Below, piece by piece: positions 1 through 6,960 of a stretch of DNA of 48,919 nucleotides (the stretch's first letter is position 1; every line of letters starts with the position of its first letter). The position numbers and the translations under genes were made by a program. Source of the stretch: Gammaproteobacteria bacterium (lineage in GTDB: Bacteria; Pseudomonadota; Gammaproteobacteria; Steroidobacterales; Woeseiaceae); the NCBI GenBank assembly GCA_029862045.1, contig JAOTYE010000024.1, positions 1 through 48,919 of the forward strand, read 5' to 3'. The notes under the pieces were generated by a model, which was given only the letters and a program-made list of their open reading frames with translations, made no database searches and had not been told where the DNA came from.

Positions 1-580
1 GCAAGTTTTCGACGACGAACGTGCTGATCGACGGGTTGTCAATACGAACCTGGTTCGTGTAACTATTTTGGGAAACGCCGAAGTACAGTTTGTAACCAGC
101 GAGGTCCGTCAACGCGGTGCCATCGGTATTTTCAGTTGGCGGCGTCCAGGAGAGCGTCATCGTGCCCAGGGCGCTCTGGGTGACAGTGATCGAAAATTCC
201 GGCAATGACGCTGTTGAATCGCTGTCCGATACCGATATTCGGATATTGTCGTAAACTCCAATATCGCCGAGAAGTGCTTGCCCCGACAGTCGCCCTGTTG
301 CGGAGTCGAATGTCGCCCAGCGCGGGAGGTTGGCAATCGAAAACGTAAGCGTGTCGTTGTCAGCATCGCTAGCCGAAGGCGCGAACGAGTATACGTCGCC
401 CGCCAATATCGCTGGATCTGGTGATCCAGAAATCGTCGGCGCGTTGTTCGTGTTACCGGTCTTAGCTGTTGCGGTTGCCGCCGTATCGTCTTGGCTGGCA
501 GACTCCAGGCAGCCACTAATCGTTAATACTGTCAGTAGCGACAGTATCGTCTGAATTTTTTTCTTCCCGCCCGTAGGCAT
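1..580 (-). CDS. Ig-like/FN3 surface lipoprotein, partial (3' end outside window)
   Basis: Reading leftwards from ATG 580-578, the frame stays open to the window edge, so about 193 residues are visible and the C-terminus is missing. The N-terminus has a basic start, a hydrophobic stretch and a lipobox ending LTISGC, so it should be exported and lipidated. One Ig-like domain of the He_PIG type follows (NNAPTISG to EFSITV, about residues 45-135), then a fibronectin-III-like domain beginning LSWTPPTENTDG. It is a paralogue of the proteins at 2627-3298 and 3616-6954, with the same Ig-plus-FN3 order. A GGGA ribosome-binding site lies about 10 nt upstream, and a c-di-GMP riboswitch precedes it in the leader. 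An adhesive or matrix role is inferred from the domains and the riboswitch; no ligand can be named. Confidence 0.85.
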   Translation of the reverse strand, partial: MPTGGKKKIQTILSLLTVLTISGCLESASQDDTAATATAKTGNTNNAPTISGSPDPAILAGDVYSFAPSASDADNDTLTFSIANLPRWATFDSATGRLSGQALLGDIGVYDNIRISVSDSDSTASLPEFSITVTQSALGTMTLSWTPPTENTDGTALTDLAGYKLYFGVSQNSYTNQVRIDNPSISTFVVENL

Positions 581-713
581 GTCTCAATTCCCTGCGGTCC
601 AACCGTCCGCAATTCGCTCAATAATCATCAACGGCTGAACGCAAAGTCGATCGGGCCGGTCAATCAAGATATCGACCTGACAGGGCGCGAGAATAGCGTG
701 GAACATTTCCTGG

Positions 714-806
714 ATCCTGGCAGCCCCGCCACCCATGAACGATTGATGGGCCGGTGACTTTGCGTCCCCACCTTCCGATGGGTATGCCTTTGTCAGTAGC
801 GTGTAG
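714..806 (-). promoter_or_regulatory. c-di-GMP-I (GEMM-I) riboswitch, copy A
   Basis: On the minus strand the region contains the GEMM-I core: an AAAGGCATACCCA segment, a GGAA-type tetraloop hairpin, the invariant GGGGACGCAAAG, then TCACCGG and a second helix ending near GGCTGCCAGG. The leader continues for about 134 nt to the lipoprotein start at 580. A TGCGG/CCGCA stem lies just before the ribosome-binding site, but I see no U-rich intrinsic terminator. Sensing of c-di-GMP by this class is established; whether this copy turns expression on or off cannot be read from sequence. Confidence 0.85.
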
Positions 807-847
807 AATCTGAGGAGATTCCAATCACGCAGGATGCAGTCAAACAC

Positions 848-1236
848 TAATTGCCGTGCATTTCAAAATATGTGCAATGCGTCGATATTTTTCGAATTGC
901 CGGGTCTGGTCTATGTACCGAAAACAACAGGTGCCGGACCGCTTCCAATGCTGTCGCCAAACGCAAACAAGTCCTTCATACGCTGATTAACTTGCATTGA
1001 TAAGTTCTTGTTGAACTGAGAATTGCAAAGTGTCGCTGGTGGGCGACAAACTTGCCGATAACGATGGTACGATCGCAAACGACCTTCTCGGACGCGGCGC
1101 ACATGGGCAAGAAAACGACAAATATTAGGCGTTTGGGGAGTCTCTGTAGATACAAATTTGCGCCTGATATTGCGCAAATCTGTGATGTCAGCGCCCGGTC
1201 CGGCCCGTGCCGCGCTCCGATTGACAGGGAGCGGTC
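848..1236. other. Divergent intergenic region (389 nt)
   Basis: This lies between the leftward riboswitch leader and the rightward oxidoreductase gene. It must hold the promoter of the leftward transcript, but I find no convincing -35/-10 pair. It also probably holds the oxidoreductase promoter. Short open frames here have no recognisable product and overlap on both strands. Confidence 0.4.
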
Positions 1237-2331
1237 GTGACGGATCGACTCGACTGCGTGGTTGTTGGCGCCGGCGTTGTTGGCCTTGCGGTCGGGCGAG
1301 CACTTGCGCTGGCCGGACGTGAAGTTGTAGTACTTGAATCTGAATCGCACATCGGAATGCATGCAAGCAGTCGCAACTCCGAAGTTATTCATGCCGGCCT
1401 CTACTATCCTGAGGATTTTCTCAAAGCGCGCCTTTGTGTGACGGGCAAGAAGATGCTCTACGACTATTGCGACGAGCATGGTGTTGGCTGCAGTCGTTTG
1501 GGCAAGCTAGTCGTGGCGTCAAGCATTGATGACCTCGACCGATTAACAGTAATCGGCGAACAGGCCGCGAGAAACGGAGTTACTGATCTTGTCGTGCTAA
1601 GCGCCGACGAGGTTCGTGAGTTGGAACCCAACGTTTTATGCGCGGGCGCACTCTTGTCGCCCTCGACAGGTATTGTTGATTCACACGAACTCATGACGGC
1701 GTTGCAGGCAGAAATAGAGGCGCATAATGGCACTGTCTTACTGAACAGTGAAGTGACAAACTTGAGTGCAGAGAAACAGGCCCTGCGTTTCATGAATGGC
1801 AATGAATGGTTTTTCTGCAGGACGTTGGTTAATTCTGCAGGGCTCCGGGCGCAGAAGCTTGTGTCCGGCGACGGTCGGCCGCGTGAGCGAGTTCCTGCAT
1901 TGCATCTCGCGAAAGGACATTACTTCGCCTACTCGGGCAAGTCGCCGTTCAAGCATTTGATTTACCCTTTGCCGTCCGGCGGTGGACTAGGCATTCATGC
2001 AACCAACGATCTCGGCGGTGCAACGAGATTTGGGCCAGACGTCACCTGGATCGATTCGATCGATTACGATTTCGACGAGAATCGCAAGCCCGAATTTATC
2101 ACGGCCATCAGGAGTTACTTTCCCGGACTCGATCAAGATAAACTCACGCCTGCCTACACGGGGATTCGTCCGAAGTTATCCGGGCCCGGCGAGCCGCCGG
2201 CTGACTTCGTCATTCATAGCGAAGCCGATCATGGTGTGCCCGGACTCGTTAACTTGTTCGGCATCGATTCCCCAGGGCTGACAGCGGCGCTTGCGATCGG
2301 GGAGTTCGTTAACAAAATGTTGTCCTCATAA
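1237..2331 (+). CDS. FAD-dependent oxidoreductase, L-2-hydroxyglutarate oxidase (LhgO)-like
   Basis: A 364-residue protein of the DAO/LhgO flavoprotein fold. The N-terminus has the dinucleotide-binding motif VVVGAGVVGLAVGRAL followed by an acidic strand end (VVLESE), as expected for FAD binding. The segment SSRNSEVIHAGLYYP is characteristic of the LhgO/YgaF branch, and the C-terminus has the second FAD-contact region GIRPKLSGPG with NLFGIDSPGLTAALAIG. Related enzymes oxidise L-2-hydroxyglutarate or similar 2-hydroxy acids and feed electrons to the respiratory chain; the exact substrate is inference. The start is GTG at 1237, chosen because AGGGAG at 1226-1231 sits 5 nt upstream. It appears monocistronic and is unrelated to the flanking lipoproteins. 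Confidence 0.85.
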   Translation: MTDRLDCVVVGAGVVGLAVGRALALAGREVVVLESESHIGMHASSRNSEVIHAGLYYPEDFLKARLCVTGKKMLYDYCDEHGVGCSRLGKLVVASSIDDLDRLTVIGEQAARNGVTDLVVLSADEVRELEPNVLCAGALLSPSTGIVDSHELMTALQAEIEAHNGTVLLNSEVTNLSAEKQALRFMNGNEWFFCRTLVNSAGLRAQKLVSGDGRPRERVPALHLAKGHYFAYSGKSPFKHLIYPLPSGGGLGIHATNDLGGATRFGPDVTWIDSIDYDFDENRKPEFITAIRSYFPGLDQDKLTPAYTGIRPKLSGPGEPPADFVIHSEADHGVPGLVNLFGIDSPGLTAALAIGEFVNKMLSS

Positions 2332-2395
2332 TTCACTATTCATGCTCCAGAACCGCTTCCTGCCTCATATTTCACATAACCCAAGGGTCGCTAAT

Positions 2396-2424
2396 TTGAG
2401 ACAGGTTTTTTTTCTCTTTAATAG
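2396..2424 (+). promoter_or_regulatory. Putative sigma-70 promoter of riboswitch leader, copy B
   Basis: TTGAGA (2396-2401) and TAATAG (2419-2424) are separated by 17 nt that include a run of eight T. The predicted start falls just before the aptamer. The same sequence is present at 3377-3405 before the next riboswitch, which supports a functional unit. Confidence 0.5.
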
Positions 2425-2442
2425 TGTTACGGTTGCTCTCAG

Positions 2443-2530
2443 TTACTGAAAAGGGCAAACCAATCGAAAGATTGGGACGCAAAGCCACCGGTCTAATGGC
2501 GCAAGCCTACGACAGCGGAGTTGCCAGTTT
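2443..2530 (+). promoter_or_regulatory. c-di-GMP-I (GEMM-I) riboswitch, copy B
   Basis: A textbook GEMM-I aptamer. A closing ACTG/CAGT stem (2445-2448 with 2525-2528) encloses AAAGGGCAAACC, a stem CAAUC-GAAA-GAUUG capped by a GNRA loop, the hallmark GGGACGCAAAGCC, ACCGG, and a second helical arm ending CGGAGUUGCC. It lies about 100 nt before the lipoprotein start at 2627. It is nearly identical to copy C at 3423-3511. Confidence 0.95.
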
Positions 2531-2588
2531 AAAAGCTGCTTCGGCACGCTCGTGCCGTGTGCTTTGGCTTTCCAAATCCAGATCTCGA

Positions 2589-2628
2589 ATGGGTTGCCCG
2601 TCTGAAAACAGGCTGGAGCGCAACCCAT
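2589..2628 (+). promoter_or_regulatory. Start-codon-sequestering hairpin (expression platform), copy B
   Basis: ATGGGTTGC (2589-2597) is perfectly complementary to GCAACCCAT (2620-2628). The 3' arm contains the first two bases of the initiation codon at 2627, and the GGAG ribosome-binding site (2615-2618) sits in the loop. A hairpin of the same 40-nt length lies at 3578-3617, which suggests translational control downstream of the aptamer. Confidence 0.65.
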
Positions 2629-3298
2629 GCAGACAAAGGATTTTCCTCGGACAATTTACAGCGCGCTGAGACTAATACTCGCAGCGTTCATATTAAACGG
2701 CTGTCTTGCCGATGAGCCCGCTGAAGAAGTTGCGGGCGATCCTGGTCCACCAGCTCAAAATGGGCCGCCGCAGATTGGCGGCAATCCAGCCCCGGAGATC
2801 AGGGCCGGCGACGTCTATTCATTCTCGCCAAGCACGTGGGACCCCGATGGGGACGCGTTGACTTTTGAAATTGAAAATCCTCCGTCGTGGGCGACTTTCG
2901 AGACCGACACAGGTAACGTGTCAGGCCAGCCGACGATGGGCGACATTGGCCTTTATAGCGACATCTTGATTTCGGTCAATGACGGCCAGGCAACCGCATC
3001 AATGCCGCGGTTTTCGATCAGTGTCGATCAGGTTGGCACATTCTCGACGACCTTATCCTGGACGCCGCCAACCGAGAATGAGGATGGCACGCCGCTCACC
3101 GATCTTGCGGGCTACTGGATTCACTGGGGTACGACACCGGGTAATTACCCGAACTCGGTCCGGGTCGACAATGCAGGCATTGCGAGTTACGTGGTCGACA
3201 ACCTTGTGCCAGGGACGTATGAGTTTGTCACGAGGTCTTTCAATTCGGCCGGTGTTCCGAGCGCGTATTCGAATACGGCGACCAAGGTTGTGCCGTAA
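2627..3298 (+). CDS. Short Ig-like/FN3 surface lipoprotein under c-di-GMP riboswitch
   Basis: A 223-residue lipoprotein precursor. The signal sequence is MQTKDFPRTIYSALRLI with a lipobox ending ILNGC. A short acidic/proline-rich linker follows, then one He_PIG-type Ig-like domain (about 45-138, DPDGDALTFEIENPPSWATF) and a C-terminal FN3-like domain (about 140-223, TLSWTPPTENEDGTPLTDLAGY to YSNTATKVVP). The ATG is fixed by GGAG 8 nt upstream and lies in the hairpin described separately. It is essentially a one-repeat version of the 1112-residue neighbour. A function in surface attachment or matrix is inferred from domain type, lipidation and c-di-GMP control. Confidence 0.85.
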   Translation: MQTKDFPRTIYSALRLILAAFILNGCLADEPAEEVAGDPGPPAQNGPPQIGGNPAPEIRAGDVYSFSPSTWDPDGDALTFEIENPPSWATFETDTGNVSGQPTMGDIGLYSDILISVNDGQATASMPRFSISVDQVGTFSTTLSWTPPTENEDGTPLTDLAGYWIHWGTTPGNYPNSVRVDNAGIASYVVDNLVPGTYEFVTRSFNSAGVPSAYSNTATKVVP

Positions 3299-3322
3299 AG
3301 CAGTCGCCCGGGCGGGCTTTAC
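3295..3322 (+). terminator. Inverted repeat at the gene end, possible terminator
   Basis: GTAAAGC (3295-3301) pairs with GCTTTAC (3316-3322), and the interior is the palindrome CGCCCGGGCG. The stop codon TAA (3296-3298) lies in the left arm. There is no T-tract, so an intrinsic terminator is uncertain; it may simply protect the 3' end. Confidence 0.3.
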
Positions 3323-3376
3323 AGCCGCGCTCCGGGCAGCGCTCCGACAACTCGACATAACACCCAAGTCGCTAAT

Positions 3377-3405
3377 TTGAGACAGGTTTTTTTTCTCTTT
3401 AATAG
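3377..3405 (+). promoter_or_regulatory. Putative sigma-70 promoter of riboswitch leader, copy C
   Basis: TTGAGA (3377-3382) and TAATAG (3400-3405) have a 17-nt spacer, identical in sequence to the promoter at 2396-2424. It lies 18 nt before the aptamer. Confidence 0.5.
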
Positions 3406-3422
3406 TGTTACGGTCGCTCTCA

Positions 3423-3511
3423 GTTACTGAAAAGGGCAAACCAATCGAAAGATTGGGACGCAAAGCCACCGGTCTAACGGCGCAAGCCTACGACAGCGGA
3501 GTTGCCAGTTT
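3423..3511 (+). promoter_or_regulatory. c-di-GMP-I (GEMM-I) riboswitch, copy C
   Basis: It has the same aptamer as copy B, with one visible substitution inside it (CTAACGG for CTAATGG). All core elements are present: AAAGGGCAAACC, the GAAA-capped stem, GGGACGCAAAGCC, ACCGG and the closing ACTG/CAGT stem. It precedes the large Ig-repeat lipoprotein. Confidence 0.95.
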
Positions 3512-3577
3512 AGAAACAAAAACTGTCTCCCGGTTCGCTCGTGCCGTGTGTTTTGCGTCACTAATCTTCAACCTTGA

Positions 3578-3617
3578 ATGGGTTGCCCGCCTCGATACAG
3601 GCAGGAGCACAACCCAT
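3578..3617 (+). promoter_or_regulatory. Start-codon-sequestering hairpin (expression platform), copy C
   Basis: ATGGGTTG (3578-3585) pairs with CAACCCAT (3610-3617), and the first bases of the start codon at 3616 are in the right arm. An inner stem GCCT/AGGC (3589-3592 with 3599-3602) and the AGGAG ribosome-binding site (3603-3607) lie within. The size and outer arms match those of copy B although the loops differ. Confidence 0.65.
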
Positions 3618-6600
3618 GCAGGGAGCATTCGGTTCGAAGGCCTTCAACAACGCCGCGCCGTTGGTGATGTTATCGCTGGTCTTGAGCGGCTGCTTGTCGG
3701 ACGAAAAATCAGAGAAAGGCGACAGCGTTGCTATTGCGAACGAACTTTCGGGTAGCGTGGGCGACGGTCCTGTCGCTGGTGCCACGATGCACGTCTTCAA
3801 GAACAGTGGCCAGGTTCTGATGAACTTCGAAAGTGATGCGAGTGCCGAGTACACTGTCACCGTTCGTACCGAGGCCGAGAATTATCCGCTGATCATTACG
3901 TCTTTCGGCGGTACCGATCTTGTCACCAATCTGACGCCTGACTTCGATCTGATCGGTGCTGTCCTCGAGCCCGACACGCAATCCATAGCCAATGTCAATC
4001 CGTTTTCGACATTCGCGGCGGAGATTGCTCGCGACTTGCCGGGCGGACTAACGAAAGCAAATCTTGAAGCTGCCGAGCGCATTATCGTTGATTGGTTCAA
4101 CAGCGGACTGACGAGTCTCGTTGCGACGGGACCGCTCGCGGCACCTATAGACAACACAAATATTGCCGAGATCGTGAAAGCGTCCGAGGTCCTGAGCGAA
4201 ATTGCGCGGCGTACCCGCAACTTGCACCAGACATTTGGCCGGACCTCATCTGCCGATCAGGTGATTCAGGAACTGGCATCGGACCTGATTGACGACATAG
4301 TTGACGGGCGCGGTGGATCACGACTCAACGCACACAGTGCGGCCATTGCAACGGTGGCCTCAGCGCAGGCGCTACTCGAGTCTATGGCCAATGAGCTGCA
4401 TGTCAACGGCGTCGATGCGACGAATGCAATGCAGGCCGCGGTCGAGCAGGTCAATGGCAGTGTGCCGCAGACGTCGATCAGCGAGATTACCGGCACAGCC
4501 GAGATGCTGTCGCTCGTGCGTATCGGCTTGGCGGGTGCAACTGCCGTCAGCAGCAGCCCGAAGCTGGTCGAACTGCAGCAGGCCGTCGATGGTCTGCAGC
4601 CCGGTATGGACTTCATGTTGGTGCGCACGCTGCTGCCGTCGGACTATCGAGCTACGCTCGATAATGTCCTGATGGTGGTCGCTGGCGGTGACCAGACGGT
4701 CGTCGACACGATCAACGATACGACGCGTATCGGGGTCAGTGAGCCGCCGCCGGGCAATCAAGCACCGACGATCAGCGGCACGCCTGCGACGATGATAGTC
4801 GCCGGCTCGGGCTATTCGTTCACACCGAGTGCCAGCGATCCTGACGGCGACGCGTTGACGTTTGGCATCTTTGGGCAACCGGCGTGGGCCAGCTTCGATC
4901 CTGCGACGGGCCGTCTGTCCGGCACGCCGGGACCCGGCGATGCCGGCCCGCACAACAACATCGTAATCAGTGTGTCTGACGGTGCCGCCGCGGCGAGCCT
5001 GCCGGCATTCTCGATCATCGTGAACGTGAACAATACGGCGCCGATGATCTCAGGAACGCCGCCGTCGCAATTGTCTGTCGGCGCGCAGTACGACTTCACA
5101 CCGTCAGCGAGCGATCCCGATGGCGACACGCTGACGTTCAGCATCACGAACCGTCCCGGGTGGGCGAGCTTCAATACCGCAACAGGTCGTTTGGCGGGAT
5201 CACCGGGTTCCGGTGACGTTGGCCCGCACAACAACATCGTGATCAGCGTGTCCGACGGCGCAGCATCCGCAAGCCTGCCGGCATTTTCGATCATCGTGAA
5301 TGCGGTTAACTCGGTGCCGACAATCTCCGGGAATCCGCCGAGCCAGGTTACAGCGGGTGGCCTGTACGATTTCACGCCAACGGCGAGCGATGCCGACGGC
5401 GACCCACTGTCGTTCAACGTGGTAAACCTCCCAGCTTGGGCCAGTTTCGATTCGGCAACCGGTCGGTTGTCGGGCGCGCCCGGCGTCGGTGACGTCGGCG
5501 CACACAACAACATCGTGGTCAGCGTGACCGACGGCGCCGCATCCGCCGTGTTGCCGGCGTTCTCGATCATCGTGAATCTCAACAACTCGGCGCCGTCGAT
5601 TGCGGGTACGCCGAACACGCAAGTGTCGGTTGGCGGGTCGTACGATTTCACGCCAACCGCGAGCGATCCCGACGGCGATACGCTGACGTTCAGCATTGCG
5701 AATCAGCCCGTGTGGGCAAGCTTCGATACGACGACGGGACGGTTGTCGGGTTCGCCCGGTGCTGGCGATGTCGGCCCACACAACAACATCGTAATCAGTG
5801 TGACCGATGGCGCAGCGTCCGCGAGCCTCGCGGCGTTCGCGATCAATGTCACGACGACCAACGCGGCGCCTATCATCGCGGGTACGCCACCAGCGCAGGT
5901 CGTGTCGGGGAGTCAATACGATTTCACGCCAACGGCCAGCGATCCCGACGGCGACGCACTGACCTTCAGCATCACCAATCGTCCGTCATGGGCGACCTTC
6001 GATACAGCGACAGGTCGTTTGTCGGGAACGCCGGGCACCATCAACATCGGTGCGCACAATAACATCGTGATCAGTGTGACCGATGGCGCCGCATCCGCGA
6101 GCCTCGCGGCATTTTCGATCATCGTCAACGCGGCGAATTCGGCGCCGACGATCTCGGGCAATCCGCCAAGCCAGGTCACGGTCGGCAGCCAGTACAACTT
6201 CACGCCGACGGCAAGCGATGCCGATGGTGATACGCTGGCATTCAGCGTCACGAACCGTCCGGCCTGGGCAAGCTTCGACGCTGCGACCGGTAACCTGTCG
6301 GGTGCGCCAGGCCCCGCCGACGTGGGTAACCACAGCAATATCATGATCAACGTATCGGATGGCCAGGCGAGTGCGAGCCTGCCCGCGTTCACGATCACGG
6401 TGGCCGGCGCAGCGAATTCGCCACCGACGATTTCCGGCTCGCCGCCGAGCCAAGTCAATGCCAACAGCTCGTACAGCTTCACGCCGACCGCGAGCGATCC
6501 TGACGGCGATACACTGAGCTTCTCGATCTCGGGCCTGCCGTCATGGGCGACTTTCAATAATTCAACAGGGCGCATCTCCGGTACACCGGGCGATGCCGAT

Positions 6601-6954
6601 GTTGGCCTCTACAGCGGCATCATAATCACGGTGTTGGATGGCATGGCAAGTGACACGTTGGGGCCGTTCTCGATCACGGTCAATGCCGTGAGCCTCGGCT
6701 CGGTCACGCTGAACTGGACCCCACCGACCGAGAACGAGGATGGCACCCCGCTTGTCGATCTCGCGGGTTACAAGTTCTATTGGGGCACGACGCCGGGTGT
6801 TTATACGAATTCGGAGACAGTCCCCAGCCCGGGCATCTCGAGCTACGTCATCGGAAATCTGGTGCCCGGGACCTATGAGTTCGTGGCAACGTCGTACGAC
6901 ACGTCGGGCGTTGAGAGCGTGTACTCGAACCCGGCGACGAAGGTGGTTCCGTAG
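3616..6954 (+). CDS. Large seven-repeat Ig-like/FN3 surface lipoprotein under c-di-GMP riboswitch
   Basis: A 1112-residue lipoprotein. I chose ATG 3616 because AGGAG lies 8 nt upstream and it gives a clean signal peptide (MQGAFGSKAFNNAAPLVMLS) with lipobox LVLSGC; an upstream in-frame TTG at 3574 would lie in the leader hairpin. Residues about 40-380 form an N-terminal region that starts like a carboxypeptidase-regulatory-like beta domain (GSVGDGPVAGATMHVF) and continues as a helical section. Residues 381-1025 are seven He_PIG-type Ig-like repeats of about 92 residues, each with a DPDGD or DADGD motif, WASF/WATF and NNIVISVSDG-like strands. Residues 1026-1112 are an FN3-like domain ending YSNPATKVVP. 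The acidic DxDGD loops suggest calcium binding. A long, c-di-GMP-controlled outer-surface adhesin or matrix protein is the best inference. Confidence 0.88.
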   Translation: MQGAFGSKAFNNAAPLVMLSLVLSGCLSDEKSEKGDSVAIANELSGSVGDGPVAGATMHVFKNSGQVLMNFESDASAEYTVTVRTEAENYPLIITSFGGTDLVTNLTPDFDLIGAVLEPDTQSIANVNPFSTFAAEIARDLPGGLTKANLEAAERIIVDWFNSGLTSLVATGPLAAPIDNTNIAEIVKASEVLSEIARRTRNLHQTFGRTSSADQVIQELASDLIDDIVDGRGGSRLNAHSAAIATVASAQALLESMANELHVNGVDATNAMQAAVEQVNGSVPQTSISEITGTAEMLSLVRIGLAGATAVSSSPKLVELQQAVDGLQPGMDFMLVRTLLPSDYRATLDNVLMVVAGGDQTVVDTINDTTRIGVSEPPPGNQAPTISGTPATMIVAGSGYSFTPSASDPDGDALTFGIFGQPAWASFDPATGRLSGTPGPGDAGPHNNIVISVSDGAAAASLPAFSIIVNVNNTAPMISGTPPSQLSVGAQYDFTPSASDPDGDTLTFSITNRPGWASFNTATGRLAGSPGSGDVGPHNNIVISVSDGAASASLPAFSIIVNAVNSVPTISGNPPSQVTAGGLYDFTPTASDADGDPLSFNVVNLPAWASFDSATGRLSGAPGVGDVGAHNNIVVSVTDGAASAVLPAFSIIVNLNNSAPSIAGTPNTQVSVGGSYDFTPTASDPDGDTLTFSIANQPVWASFDTTTGRLSGSPGAGDVGPHNNIVISVTDGAASASLAAFAINVTTTNAAPIIAGTPPAQVVSGSQYDFTPTASDPDGDALTFSITNRPSWATFDTATGRLSGTPGTINIGAHNNIVISVTDGAASASLAAFSIIVNAANSAPTISGNPPSQVTVGSQYNFTPTASDADGDTLAFSVTNRPAWASFDAATGNLSGAPGPADVGNHSNIMINVSDGQASASLPAFTITVAGAANSPPTISGSPPSQVNANSSYSFTPTASDPDGDTLSFSISGLPSWATFNNSTGRISGTPGDADVGLYSGIIITVLDGMASDTLGPFSITVNAVSLGSVTLNWTPPTENEDGTPLVDLAGYKFYWGTTPGVYTNSETVPSPGISSYVIGNLVPGTYEFVATSYDTSGVESVYSNPATKVVP
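4756..6690 (+). repeat. Seven tandem ~276-bp repeats encoding Ig-like domains
   Basis: Seven in-frame units of about 276 bp, each starting near a codon run for APTISG-like residues and ending near FSIIVN. The units are strongly similar in DNA as well as protein (recurring CACAACAACATCGT and GATCCCGACGGCGA), so unit gain or loss by recombination is plausible. The last two units are the most divergent. Confidence 0.85.
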
Positions 6955-6960
6955 GTGCCC

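Noticed and set aside
584..847. 87-codon minus-strand open frame before the first lipoprotein
   Set aside because: It runs straight through the GEMM-I aptamer, whose structural motifs explain the sequence; the peptide has no recognisable features.
1054..1061. GCCGATAA, a possible sigma-28 -10 element upstream of the FAD oxidoreductase
   Set aside because: The -35 position 15 nt upstream reads GCTG, not TAAA, unlike the three accepted sites.
4812..6575. Long minus-strand open frames (up to ~290 codons) inside the Ig-repeat gene
   Set aside because: They are antisense shadows of the tandem repeats caused by the repeated codon bias; the peptides themselves repeat with the plus-strand period.
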